Shown here piece after piece: positions 1-5,796 of a DNA stretch of 5,987 nucleotides (the stretch's first letter is position 1; each line of letters begins with the position of its first letter). The stretch covers positions 1-5,987 of the forward strand of contig CADCOF010000217.1 in NCBI GenBank assembly GCA_902802975.1, given 5' to 3'. Below the pieces are notes generated by a model, which worked only from the letters and a program-made list of their open reading frames with translations, was not told the DNA's origin and did not search any database. The DNA is from an uncultured Ruminococcus sp. (GTDB lineage: Bacteria; Bacillota; Clostridia; Oscillospirales; Acutalibacteraceae). Both the position numbers and the translations under genes were made by a program.

Positions 1-84
1 GAGCATCACAAAGTTTTTCGCCAAGCCTTTTTTCAAAAAGGCTTGCCGCCGGAGGCATACCGAAAGCTTAAGTTGATGACATTG
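1..84 (-). repeat. Left arm of a perfect 84-base terminal inverted repeat
   Basis: These bases are the exact reverse complement of 5904-5987; identity stops at base 85. Read on the minus strand, the unit holds a small GCC-TCC-GGC hairpin, then a 10-base-pair hairpin (AAGCCTTTTT with AAAAAGGCTT around a two-base turn), then the flank GGCGAAAAACTTTGTG. It lies beyond the 3' end of the mrp gene and has the same orientation relative to transcription as the right copy has to its upstream gene. No long T run follows the big hairpin, so it is not a textbook terminator. A high-copy dispersed intergenic repeat is the likeliest identity; that part is inference. Confidence 0.9.
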
Positions 85-101
85 GGCACGACGGGGGTGC
101 G

Positions 102-182
102 GTCTGCCAGTGGCAGACGTTGCCAAAGGCAACAGCACCAACCGAACCGGTTGGCAACCGTCCCCGACGGCAGGTGAGACCC
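102..182. repeat. Array of four back-to-back hairpins next to the left arm
   Basis: Four perfect small inverted repeats follow one another almost without gaps. They are GTCTGCCA-G-TGGCAGAC (102-118), GTTGCC-AAA-GGCAAC (119-133), CCAACC-GAACC-GGTTGG (138-154) and CCGTC-CCC-GACGG (158-170). The block ends in CAGGTGAGACCC (171-182), which recurs inverted at 5811-5822. No credible gene covers the region; the open frames here have no family resemblance. It is probably the inner, variable part of the same repeat family as the 84-base arm. Confidence 0.7.
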
Positions 183-206
183 ACGTGCATAAAAGCCACT
201 ACACCG

Positions 207-248
207 AAAAAGTAAAAACGCGAACCGGGAGCGGCAGCACGCCGCCCG
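207..248 (-). terminator. Possible intrinsic terminator of the mrp unit
   Basis: Read on the minus strand just after the mrp stop codon, CGGG then CGGC pair with GCCG then CCCG around a five-base loop, with a two-base bulge (stem bases 226-248). Seven bases later comes a T-rich tail, TTTTT-AC-TTTTT (218-207). Position and composition fit a rho-independent terminator, but the gap between stem and T tract is longer than usual, so efficiency is uncertain. Confidence 0.45.
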
Positions 249-249
249 C

Positions 250-1065
250 TTATTTGATTTTGCTTACAGCGTCGTCGATTTCCGGGCAAACAAAAAGTTC
301 TGTTTTGCCCTCGTCGGCAAGCTTTGCGAATTCGCTGTCAATAGGCAGCTTTGCAAGTACCTTTATTCCAAGACGATTGGCGACATCTTCAAGATGACTT
401 TCACCGAATATCGGGTATTCTCTGCCGCACTCCGGACAGCGGAATACACTCATGTTTTCAATTACACCGATTATCGGAATGTTCATCAGCTCCGCCATGT
501 TGATTGCTTTTTCTACAATCATTGAAACAAGCTGCTGCGGACTTGTCACTACAACAATACCGTCGATCGGCAGTGACTGGAATACCGTCAGCGCAACATC
601 GCCTGTTCCCGGGGGCATGTCTATAAACATGTAGTCAACATCGCCCCATACAACGTCAGACCAGAATTGATTTACGGTACCCGAAATAACGGGACCTCTC
701 CAAACAACAGGGTCGGTGTCATTTTCAAGAAGAAGATTGACCGACATAACCTTGATTCCCATTTCGGTAAGAGCCGGAAGTATGCCGTCTTCATCGCCCA
801 GTGCCTTTTCAGTGAGACCAAACATTTTCGGAATAGAAGGTCCCGTGATATCAGCGTCGAGTATAGCTGTCGAAAACCCCTCGCGGTTCATGGATGCTGC
901 AAGCATGGCCGTTACGGTGGATTTACCAACACCGCCCTTTCCGCTTACAACTGCTATAACTTTGCGTACTTTGCTTTGCTTATTAAGCTGCGTTTTCATG
1001 CTTTCGTTTGAAGAACCGGTTTTGCAATCGGACGCGCAGCTGCTGCAATCATGTGTGCAACCCAT
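250..1065 (-). CDS. mrp: Mrp/NBP35-family P-loop ATPase, iron-sulfur cluster carrier
   Basis: A 271-residue cytoplasmic ATPase of the Mrp/ApbC/NBP35 group, whose members bind and hand over 4Fe-4S clusters to apoproteins. Visible are the deviant Walker A GKGGVGKS (42-49), the switch region DADITGPSIPKMFG (70-83), the DMPPGTGD block (149-156), SPQQ (175-178) and the CPEC pair (Cys210, Cys213), the family's bridging-cluster ligands. The N-terminus adds four close cysteines (3, 7, 10, 14; spacing CX3CX2CX3C), a short counterpart of the extra cluster site of NBP35 and seen in clostridial members. It lacks the N-terminal MIP18-like domain of longer Mrp proteins. The ATG start has GGAGG (1074-1078) eight bases upstream. 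It is second in a two-gene unit, 18 bases after the membrane protein gene. The family call is firm; client proteins cannot be read from the sequence. Confidence 0.96.
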   Translation of the reverse strand: MGCTHDCSSCASDCKTGSSNESMKTQLNKQSKVRKVIAVVSGKGGVGKSTVTAMLAASMNREGFSTAILDADITGPSIPKMFGLTEKALGDEDGILPALTEMGIKVMSVNLLLENDTDPVVWRGPVISGTVNQFWSDVVWGDVDYMFIDMPPGTGDVALTVFQSLPIDGIVVVTSPQQLVSMIVEKAINMAELMNIPIIGVIENMSVFRCPECGREYPIFGESHLEDVANRLGIKVLAKLPIDSEFAKLADEGKTELFVCPEIDDAVSKIK

Positions 1066-1083
1066 TTTTTATTCCTCCACAAA

Positions 1084-1596
1084 TTATTTTTTTGATTTTT
1101 TAGCTTTTTTTGATTTTGCCGGTTTAGCCTTTTTGGGCGTTTCAGCTTTGGTCTCGGGAACATTCCCGTTTTCGAAATGCTCGGGATAATAAACATCTTC
1201 TGCAGCAACCATCTCGAAGCCGCTCAAGAATGTATACGGAACTCCATAACCCAAAGACATACATGCGATATACATGACAACGCTGTTGTCATATATCTGC
1301 TCATGCAGCGGCAGACCTACAGCGAAATATGCGCTGAGAATGTACAGCGAGGGCAGAACAACAAGAACAAGCACGGACGGGCTGAATCGAACGACTTGTT
1401 TTCCATTGCCCACTCTTGTGGCGAAAAATACAAGAGTTCCGAAAACAATAACGAGTATAAACAAAACAGCAGTGTATGCCTTATCGTTAGCAATGCTCTC
1501 GGACAGCTGTGTAATATAATAGCTGCAGATTCCATAAGCGAAGATCAAAAATGACGAAAAAAACATATTGAGAGCCTCGCCTGCTCTTTTATTCAT
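1084..1596 (-). CDS. Four-helix membrane protein with lysine-rich tail, unknown function
   Basis: I do not recognise a family. The 170-residue product has four likely membrane helices (about 11-29, 41-60, 74-93, 105-125). Positive charges at MNKR and in the 2-3 loop (RVGNGKQVVR, 61-70) put both termini in the cytoplasm. After a short acidic stretch (about 128-148), the last 20 residues are largely Lys with Ala, Pro and Ser. The ATG at 1596 is chosen because AAAGGA lies ten bases upstream; a GTG three codons earlier would leave only one base of spacing. The gene leads the leftward unit from the promoter at 1665-1692 and is followed closely by mrp. Co-transcription with mrp is likely, a shared function is not shown. 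The T-rich DNA encoding the Lys tail could also arise by slippage. Confidence 0.85.
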   Translation of the reverse strand: MNKRAGEALNMFFSSFLIFAYGICSYYITQLSESIANDKAYTAVLFILVIVFGTLVFFATRVGNGKQVVRFSPSVLVLVVLPSLYILSAYFAVGLPLHEQIYDNSVVMYIACMSLGYGVPYTFLSGFEMVAAEDVYYPEHFENGNVPETKAETPKKAKPAKSKKAKKSKK

Positions 1597-1606
1597 AAAG
1601 AACACA

Positions 1607-1612
1607 TCCTTT
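1607..1612 (-). promoter_or_regulatory. Ribosome site that decides the membrane-protein start
   Basis: On the minus strand this reads AAAGGA. It is ten bases from the ATG at 1596 but only one base from the in-frame GTG at 1605, so the ATG is the better start. Confidence 0.6.
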
Positions 1613-1664
1613 CATAATCATTCATATAGTTTATACAGAACTTTCACTGTATCCCTATCATTCT

Positions 1665-1692
1665 ATTGTACCATAAAAATTTATTTTTTCAA
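1665..1692 (-). promoter_or_regulatory. Sigma-A-type promoter of the leftward unit
   Basis: On the minus strand: TTGAAA (-35, bases 1692-1687), a 16-base spacer, and TACAAT (-10, bases 1670-1665), with TGG just before the -10 forming an extended -10. Transcription would start near 1658, giving a leader of about 60 bases. It is the best promoter match on this strand of the intergenic region. Confidence 0.7.
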
Positions 1693-1741
1693 TATGTTTT
1701 CGTTGCATTTTTTGAAATGTTTGCTTTTAGTTATTTTGTGG

Positions 1742-1815
1742 AGCTGCTCGCCCCACACCCTCGGCAGCTTTTTTGAAAAAAAGCTGCGCAAAAAACTTTC
1801 TATTAATAGTTTTTT
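1742..1815 (+). repeat. Short internal relative of the terminal repeat, hairpin-rich
   Basis: After CCCCACACCCTCG come an 11-base-pair hairpin (GCAGCTTTTTT at 1764-1774 with AAAAAAGCTGC at 1777-1787) and the flank GCGCAAAAAACTTT. The right terminal copy has the same order: CCCCGCACCCTC, a hairpin with a T/A-rich upper stem, then GGCGAAAAACTTT. The lower stem differs but stays paired. About 45 bases between the leader and the stem of the terminal copy are absent here. A second inverted pair, AAAAAACT (1790-1797) with AGTTTTTT (1808-1815), follows and includes the palindrome CTATTAATAG (1800-1809). Another strand, AGCTGC (1742-1747), can compete for GCAGCT (1764-1769). Confidence 0.7.
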
Positions 1816-1852
1816 AACTCATTCAAAAGCTGTGAACCGAAAGAATAGTGTC

Positions 1853-1881
1853 TTTACAAGCGGGCGACTTTGTGATAAAAT
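1853..1881 (+). promoter_or_regulatory. Sigma-A-type promoter of the rightward unit
   Basis: TTTACA (-35, 1853-1858), a 17-base spacer and TAAAAT (-10, 1876-1881), with TGA just before it as an extended -10. The predicted start near 1888 leaves a leader of about 33 bases before the DUF951 ATG, too short for a riboswitch. No other convincing promoter was found further along, so it probably serves all five rightward genes. Confidence 0.7.
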
Positions 1882-1907
1882 AGTAGGTACGTAAGTGTGC
1901 CCGAATT

Positions 1908-1912
1908 GGAGG
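1908..1912 (+). promoter_or_regulatory. Ribosome site that decides the DUF951 start
   Basis: GGAGG lies eight bases before the ATG at 1921. The longer in-frame reading from GTG at 1897 would put this site inside the gene and add eight residues unlike the family's N-terminus. Confidence 0.8.
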
Positions 1913-1920
1913 TGGCTGAA

Positions 1921-2112
1921 ATGGACGTCAGAGTGGGAGATGTGCTGACAATGAGAAAGCCGCATCCCTGCGGGGAACGAAAATTCAAGGTGATCAGAGT
2001 CGGCATGGATTTTAAGCTTGTGTGCTGCGGCTGCGGTCATGAGATTATGTCGCCTCGTTCACGAATCGAAAAAAATATCAAAAATATCACACGCTCCGAG
2101 GAGAACGATTAA
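1921..2112 (+). CDS. DUF951 (YyzM-like) small cysteine protein
   Basis: A 63-residue protein matching the DUF951 family, common in Firmicutes and of unproven function. From the ATG at 1921 it starts MDVRVGDVLTMRKPHPCG, the family's conserved opening, followed by a small beta-rich core and a basic C-terminal stretch. Cys17 and the Cys35-X2-Cys38 pair (sequence CCGC) are placed like metal ligands, so zinc binding is a reasonable inference. The basic residues near 46-60 could contact nucleic acid, which is also inference. It is the first gene of the rightward unit, three bases before prfA, and its 3' end carries the GAGGAG site (2098-2103) used by prfA. The coupling ties it to translation, as does its size, but no reaction can be assigned. 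Confidence 0.9.
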   Translation: MDVRVGDVLTMRKPHPCGERKFKVIRVGMDFKLVCCGCGHEIMSPRSRIEKNIKNITRSEEND

Positions 2113-2115
2113 TTT

Positions 2116-3189
2116 ATGTTTGATAAGCTTGATGTATTTGAAAAACGCTTTGAAGAGCTGAACCAAAAGCTTTTTGACCCGCAGATTGCAGCAAACGCCG
2201 AGGAATACGCCGCGATTATGAAGGAGATCGCCGAAATACAGCCGATCGCCGAAAAATACCGTGAATACAAAACCGCTCTCAGCGATGAGCAGGACGCAAA
2301 AGCTATGCTCGCGGAAGGCAGCGATGATGAAATGAAAGCTTTTCTGAATGAGGAGCTGCGCCGCTGCAGTGAGGACATTAAACGGTGCGAAGACGAGCTT
2401 AAAATCTTACTGCTGCCGAAAGACCCCAACGATGAGCGAAATGTTATCGTCGAAATACGCGCGGGCGCAGGCGGCGAAGAAGCTGCTCTTTTTGTGGCGT
2501 CATTGTTCAGAATGTATTCCATGTACGCAGAAAGACGCTCTTTTAAGATCGATTTGATCGGCGCAAACGAAACCGAGCTTGGCGGTTACAGGGAAATTTC
2601 ATTTATGATAAACGGCAGCGGCGCGTATTCACGCCTGAAATTTGAAAGCGGCGTTCACCGTGTTCAGCGCGTACCGGACACCGAAAGCCAGGGGCGTATC
2701 CACACTTCTACCGTCACTGTGGCAGTACTTCCCGAGGCGCAGGAGGTGGAGCTTGATATCGACCCCAAAGACCTGAAAATCGATACGTTCCGTTCAAGCG
2801 GCGCAGGCGGTCAGCATATCAACAAAACTTCTTCCGCAATTCGCATAACTCACCTTCCTACAGGAATGGTTGTTGAATGCCAGGATGAACGCAGTCAGTT
2901 CAAAAACCGCGACAAGGCACTTAAAGTTCTGAAATCGCGCCTTCTCAATGAAAAACGTCAGGCGCAGTCCGACGCTATTGCCGCCGAAAGAAAATCTCAG
3001 GTAGGCACAGGAGAAAGAAACGAACGTATCAGAACATACAATTTCCCGCAGTCCAGAGTTACCGATCATCGTATCGGTCTTACGCTTTACAAGCTTGACG
3101 CAGTTATTAACGGCGACCTCGATGAGATTATTGATGCGCTGATAACGGCTGATCGTTCGGCTAAACTCAGCGGCAGCGAAATGCTGTAG
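2116..3189 (+). CDS. prfA: Peptide chain release factor 1 (RF1)
   Basis: RF1 recognises UAA and UAG in the ribosomal A site and triggers release of the finished peptide. The 357-residue length is normal. An N-terminal helical domain (about 1-105) precedes the core. The stop-codon reading tripeptide is PDT (187-189, in [14 protein letters not shown]), a PxT form that marks RF1 rather than the SPF of RF2. The catalytic GGQ is at 231-233 ([15 protein letters not shown]), followed by CQDERSQ. ATG follows the DUF951 stop by three bases; its ribosome site GAGGAG sits 12 bases upstream inside DUF951. The usual Firmicutes partner prmC, which methylates the GGQ glutamine, is not adjacent. The gene ends in UAG, the stop only RF1 reads, and the next gene lies in the same frame. 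Confidence 0.98.
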   Translation: MFDKLDVFEKRFEELNQKLFDPQIAANAEEYAAIMKEIAEIQPIAEKYREYKTALSDEQDAKAMLAEGSDDEMKAFLNEELRRCSEDIKRCEDELKILLLPKDPNDERNVIVEIRAGAGGEEAALFVASLFRMYSMYAERRSFKIDLIGANETELGGYREISFMINGSGAYSRLKFESGVHRVQRVPDTESQGRIHTSTVTVAVLPEAQEVELDIDPKDLKIDTFRSSGAGGQHINKTSSAIRITHLPTGMVVECQDERSQFKNRDKALKVLKSRLLNEKRQAQSDAIAAERKSQVGTGERNERIRTYNFPQSRVTDHRIGLTLYKLDAVINGDLDEIIDALITADRSAKLSGSEML

Positions 3190-3207
3190 GCTAAATATTA
3201 TATTATT

Positions 3208-4230
3208 ATGAATACACAATTATTATTACCTACAAAGAAAAATATTTCTCTTGTCGGACAAGCACTTCTTACCGGAAATCTTGTCGGAATTCCCACAGAG
3301 ACAGTTTACGGGCTTGCCGCGAACGCGCTTGACGGGAACGCCGTGAACAGAATTTTCGCCGCAAAAGGACGCCCCGCGGATAATCCGTTGATTGTTCATA
3401 TTTCGGATATCGATCAGATAGAAAAGTTTTCGCTTGTGAGCGAAATACCCGAAAGCGCGAAAAAATTAATGGCTGCCTTTTGGCCGGGACCTCTCACAAT
3501 CATAATGAAAAAAGGATGTGTGCCGAATGAGGTAACGGCGGGTCTCGACACGGTTGCCGTCAGGTTTCCGTCTCACGTTGTCACTCAGCGGATAATCACC
3601 GCCGCGGGCTGTCCGCTTGCCGCACCCTCCGCAAATACGTCCGGAAAGCCCAGCCCCACGACCGCTGCGCACGTTTTTCACGATATGAACGGTAAAATAC
3701 CGTATATCATTGACGGCGGCGCGTGCGAAGTTGGCGTTGAATCCACGGTTGTCACAACTGCGGGCGATGTGCCCGTGCTGCTGCGCCCGGGCGGCGTTAC
3801 TCATGAGCAGCTCGAATCGGTTGTCGGTCATGTTGAAATTGCCCACGCCGTTTTGGAGCGCATGAACGATGGCGAGACTGCCGCAAGCCCCGGTATGAAA
3901 TATAAACATTATGCGCCGAGTGCCGATGTTATATTGCTCAGTGGCAGCAGCGAGCAGTATATTTCATTCGTAAACGAGCATATATCCGACAATACGGCGG
4001 CTTTGTGTTATGACGAGGACGTTGATCTGATAGGCGGCAAAACGTATTCTCTGGGTCACAAAGACAATTACGAAGAACAATCGGCAAATCTTTTCTCGGT
4101 TTTGCGCCTGATAGATGAAGAAGGATACAATACCATATATGCGCGATGCCCCGAGCGAACGGGAACGGCAATGGCACTGTACAATCGGCTTATTCGTGCG
4201 GCAGGGTTTGAGGTGATGGAGCTTGCGTGA
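3208..4230 (+). CDS. ywlC: L-threonylcarbamoyladenylate synthase, two-domain Sua5 type
   Basis: It makes threonylcarbamoyl-AMP from threonine, bicarbonate and ATP, the first step of the universal t6A37 modification of ANN-decoding tRNAs. The catalytic YrdC-like domain (about 10-205) shows PTETVYGL (29-36), KGRPADNPL (53-61), SANTSGKPSPT (141-151), ESTVV (178-182) and LLRPGGVT (191-198). The linker SPGMKYKHYAP (227-237) and a C-terminal Sua5 domain ending RTGTAMALYNRLIRAAG complete the 340 residues. This is the long form, as in Bacillus YwlC and yeast Sua5, not the short TsaC of E. coli. The start is supported by alignment of the N-terminus, but no good ribosome site precedes it: the 18-base gap after prfA is AT-rich. 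Translation may rely on coupling to prfA. Its last bases overlap the coaE start. Confidence 0.96.
   Translation: MNTQLLLPTKKNISLVGQALLTGNLVGIPTETVYGLAANALDGNAVNRIFAAKGRPADNPLIVHISDIDQIEKFSLVSEIPESAKKLMAAFWPGPLTIIMKKGCVPNEVTAGLDTVAVRFPSHVVTQRIITAAGCPLAAPSANTSGKPSPTTAAHVFHDMNGKIPYIIDGGACEVGVESTVVTTAGDVPVLLRPGGVTHEQLESVVGHVEIAHAVLERMNDGETAASPGMKYKHYAPSADVILLSGSSEQYISFVNEHISDNTAALCYDEDVDLIGGKTYSLGHKDNYEEQSANLFSVLRLIDEEGYNTIYARCPERTGTAMALYNRLIRAAGFEVMELA
4210..4217 (+). promoter_or_regulatory. Ribosome site inside ywlC that decides the coaE start
   Basis: GAGGTGAT is an eight-base match to the complement of the usual 16S rRNA 3' end. GAGG ends nine bases before TTG at 4223, an ideal spacing, whereas the ATG at 4235 would be served only by GGAG (4218-4221) at 13 bases. 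It lies in the ywlC coding sequence, so the match could be chance. Confidence 0.55.
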
Positions 4231-4822
4231 TTTTATGATCGTTGGGCTGACGGGTTCGAGCGGCGCGGGGAAAAGCACCGTCAGCAAAGTTTTTTCAACG
4301 AGGGGTTTTTCTGTGATTAACGCCGATGAAGTCGCCCGCACTGTGCTTTCCGAAGATAAAGCGTGTGCATATGCGCTTTGCGCCGCGTTCGGGAACGATA
4401 TTGTCACAAGTGATATGACCATTGACAGAAGAACGCTGGCGCAGAGGGCGTTTTCTTCAAAAAAAAATACACAGATGCTAAACGACATCACTCACCCGGC
4501 TATTTTTCTGCGTACGCTTAAAATGTGCCGCGGTCTGATCGACAGCGGAAACAAAAAGATTGTGTTTGACGCGCCTGTGCTTTTTGAAAGCCACTCCGAG
4601 ATAATGTGTGACTGCGTTGTCTGCGTGACCGCCCCGAAACAAATAAGAATAGAGCGTCTCATGAAGCGCGACAATTTGCCGGAAAGCGAAATAATCAGGC
4701 GTTTATCTGCGCAGCATGACGATGACTATTATATCAGCCGCGCCGATTTCTCGATTGACGGAGGGCAAGCGATTGATGATGTTTTGAGCGAGACAAATAA
4801 TATTATAGATAAACTGACATAA
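4223..4822 (+). CDS. coaE: Dephospho-CoA kinase
   Basis: It phosphorylates the ribose 3'-hydroxyl of dephospho-CoA with ATP, the last step of coenzyme A synthesis, in the cytoplasm. Of 199 residues, the P-loop GSSGAGKST is at 11-19, the substrate motif NADEVAR at 33-39 (Asn where many members have Asp), the core strand DAPVLFES at 116-123, the lid region ERLMKRDNLPESEIIRRLSAQ-like segment from 144, and the C-terminal RADFSIDGG at 173-181. Length and motif order are typical. TTG at 4223 overlaps the end of ywlC by eight bases and has the better ribosome site; ATG at 4235 would give 195 residues starting MIVGLTG, also normal for the family, so the start is undecided. A coaE gene next to a lytic transglycosylase is a familiar clostridial order. 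Confidence 0.95.
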   Translation: MRDFMIVGLTGSSGAGKSTVSKVFSTRGFSVINADEVARTVLSEDKACAYALCAAFGNDIVTSDMTIDRRTLAQRAFSSKKNTQMLNDITHPAIFLRTLKMCRGLIDSGNKKIVFDAPVLFESHSEIMCDCVVCVTAPKQIRIERLMKRDNLPESEIIRRLSAQHDDDYYISRADFSIDGGQAIDDVLSETNNIIDKLT

Positions 4823-4865
4823 TAACTATAAAGAAGAGCTTTTAAACAAAACGGCAGGTGAAACA

Positions 4866-5702
4866 ATGGAGAAAAAAACAACCGGTGAAACAAAAAAGAA
4901 TATATCGTTTTCAATAGCGGTGATCGGACTTGCAATAGTCGTGATCGCGCCGATAGTGCTTTTTGTGTTTTCTGCATTATTTCATGGAAAATCAACCGGA
5001 GAATTCACAAAAGCTGTTTACCCTGTAAAATACGAATATTATGTTGAAAAATATTCCAAAGAATTTGATGTTGACGTTTGCCTGATATACGGAATTATCA
5101 GAACCGAAAGCGGTTTTGATCCCGATGCGGTGTCGCAGGCGGGTGCGATAGGACTTATGCAGCTAATGCCCGATACGTTCACATGGCTGCAAAACTACCG
5201 CACAGAGTTTATGCCGGATAAAATAATTGATTCGAAAGAACTATATAAGCCCGGCGTTAATATTGAGTACGGCACGTATATGCTGAAATTTCTCCTCGAT
5301 CATTACAACGGAAACCGCTCGCTTGCGATAATCGCATATAATGCGGGTTACGGAAATGTTGACGCATGGCTTGCCGACGGGATTATTCAGCGTGATGTCA
5401 CCGCAGAGACTGTTCCGTTTAAGGAGACGTCGAACTACTTGACAAGAGTTACGGAAGCCACGGATATGTACAGAACTCTTTACTACAGCGACCTCGAGAG
5501 CCAATTCCCCGAGATTAATACCGACACGTTCAGCAGCGATGAAGACAGCAGCGATAGCGATACGAGCGATACCGATACAGATACGGAAGAATGGTTGTAT
5601 GAAGACGATAACGAATACTATGACGATACATACGAAGAAGACTCAGAAAGTGATAGTGACAGTGAATCGGATGACGAGGAGTATTATGAAGAGGATTGGT
5701 AG
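4866..5702 (+). CDS. Membrane-anchored lytic transglycosylase (SLT domain) with acidic tail
   Basis: It should cleave the MurNAc-GlcNAc bond of peptidoglycan with 1,6-anhydro product formation, at the outer face of the membrane. The basic N-terminus (MEKKTTGETKK) and one helix (about 14-39) make a signal anchor with the enzyme outside. The SLT domain (about 55-208) shows the catalytic Glu81 in RTESGFDPDAVS, GAIGLMQLMP (93-102), AYNAG (157-161) and ETSNYLTRV (187-195). Residues 222-278 form a low-complexity tail of Asp, Glu, Ser, Thr and Tyr ending in Trp, not part of the family. AGGTGA (4856-4861) gives a good ribosome site. The gene follows coaE by 43 bases. Its TAG stop overlaps the start of a heptamer repeat, so the tail end may have been reshaped. 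The enzyme class is firm; the tail's role is unknown. Confidence 0.94.
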   Translation: MEKKTTGETKKNISFSIAVIGLAIVVIAPIVLFVFSALFHGKSTGEFTKAVYPVKYEYYVEKYSKEFDVDVCLIYGIIRTESGFDPDAVSQAGAIGLMQLMPDTFTWLQNYRTEFMPDKIIDSKELYKPGVNIEYGTYMLKFLLDHYNGNRSLAIIAYNAGYGNVDAWLADGIIQRDVTAETVPFKETSNYLTRVTEATDMYRTLYYSDLESQFPEINTDTFSSDEDSSDSDTSDTDTDTEEWLYEDDNEYYDDTYEEDSESDSDSESDDEEYYEEDW

Positions 5703-5757
5703 TTAGTGGTTAGTGGTTAGTAGTTAGTGGTTAGTAGTTAGTGGTTGAAAGTTGGTT
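5702..5757 (+). repeat. Tandem heptamer repeat GTTAGTR
   Basis: Six consecutive seven-base units (5702-5743) read GTTAGTG, GTTAGTG, GTTAGTA, GTTAGTG, GTTAGTA, GTTAGTG. Two diverged units follow, GTTGAAA and GTTGGTT (5744-5757). The first unit begins on the last base of the transglycosylase stop codon. There are no spacers. Because seven is not a multiple of three, an insertion of such units would quickly close any reading frame. Confidence 0.9.
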
Positions 5758-5779
5758 TTGAGCTATATATTCAACTTTC
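5747..5779 (+). other. Hairpin after the heptamer array
   Basis: GAAAGTTG (5747-5754) can pair with CAACTTTC (5772-5779) around a 17-base AT-rich loop. No T run follows, so it is a poor intrinsic terminator; it may merely slow or protect the 3' end of the transcript. Confidence 0.45.
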
Positions 5780-5796
5780 CGCTTTATAACCGCAGA

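Larger units (their letters stand above)
1597..1920. other. Divergent intergenic region of 324 bases
   Basis: It holds the two outward-facing promoters (1665-1692 minus, 1853-1881 plus), the two ribosome sites and, between the promoters, the hairpin repeat at 1742-1815. The stretches 1693-1741 and 1816-1852 show no further structure I can support. Open frames crossing the region have no recognisable protein features. Confidence 0.8.

Noticed and set aside
68..289. Open frames crossing the left repeat and mrp end (also 110-397 plus)
   Set aside because: They run through hairpin repeats and through mrp in another frame, and show no domain, ribosome site or plausible composition.
1897..1920. 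GTG start adding eight residues to the DUF951 protein
   Set aside because: The strong GGAGG site lies inside this stretch and fits the ATG at 1921, which also matches the family N-terminus.
1882..1920. Riboswitch or leader RNA before DUF951
   Set aside because: The predicted leader is only about 33 bases, too short for known riboswitches.
2109..2522. A 137-codon minus-strand frame opposite prfA
   Set aside because: Serine-rich shadow of a firmly identified gene, with no upstream ribosome site or family features.
4790..4865. Separate promoter for the transglycosylase gene
   Set aside because: AT-rich candidates such as TTGAGC or CTGACA have no well-spaced -10, so the upstream promoter with read-through is the simpler reading.
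5702..5757. CRISPR array
   Set aside because: Units are seven bases with no spacers and no cas genes nearby; it is a simple tandem repeat.
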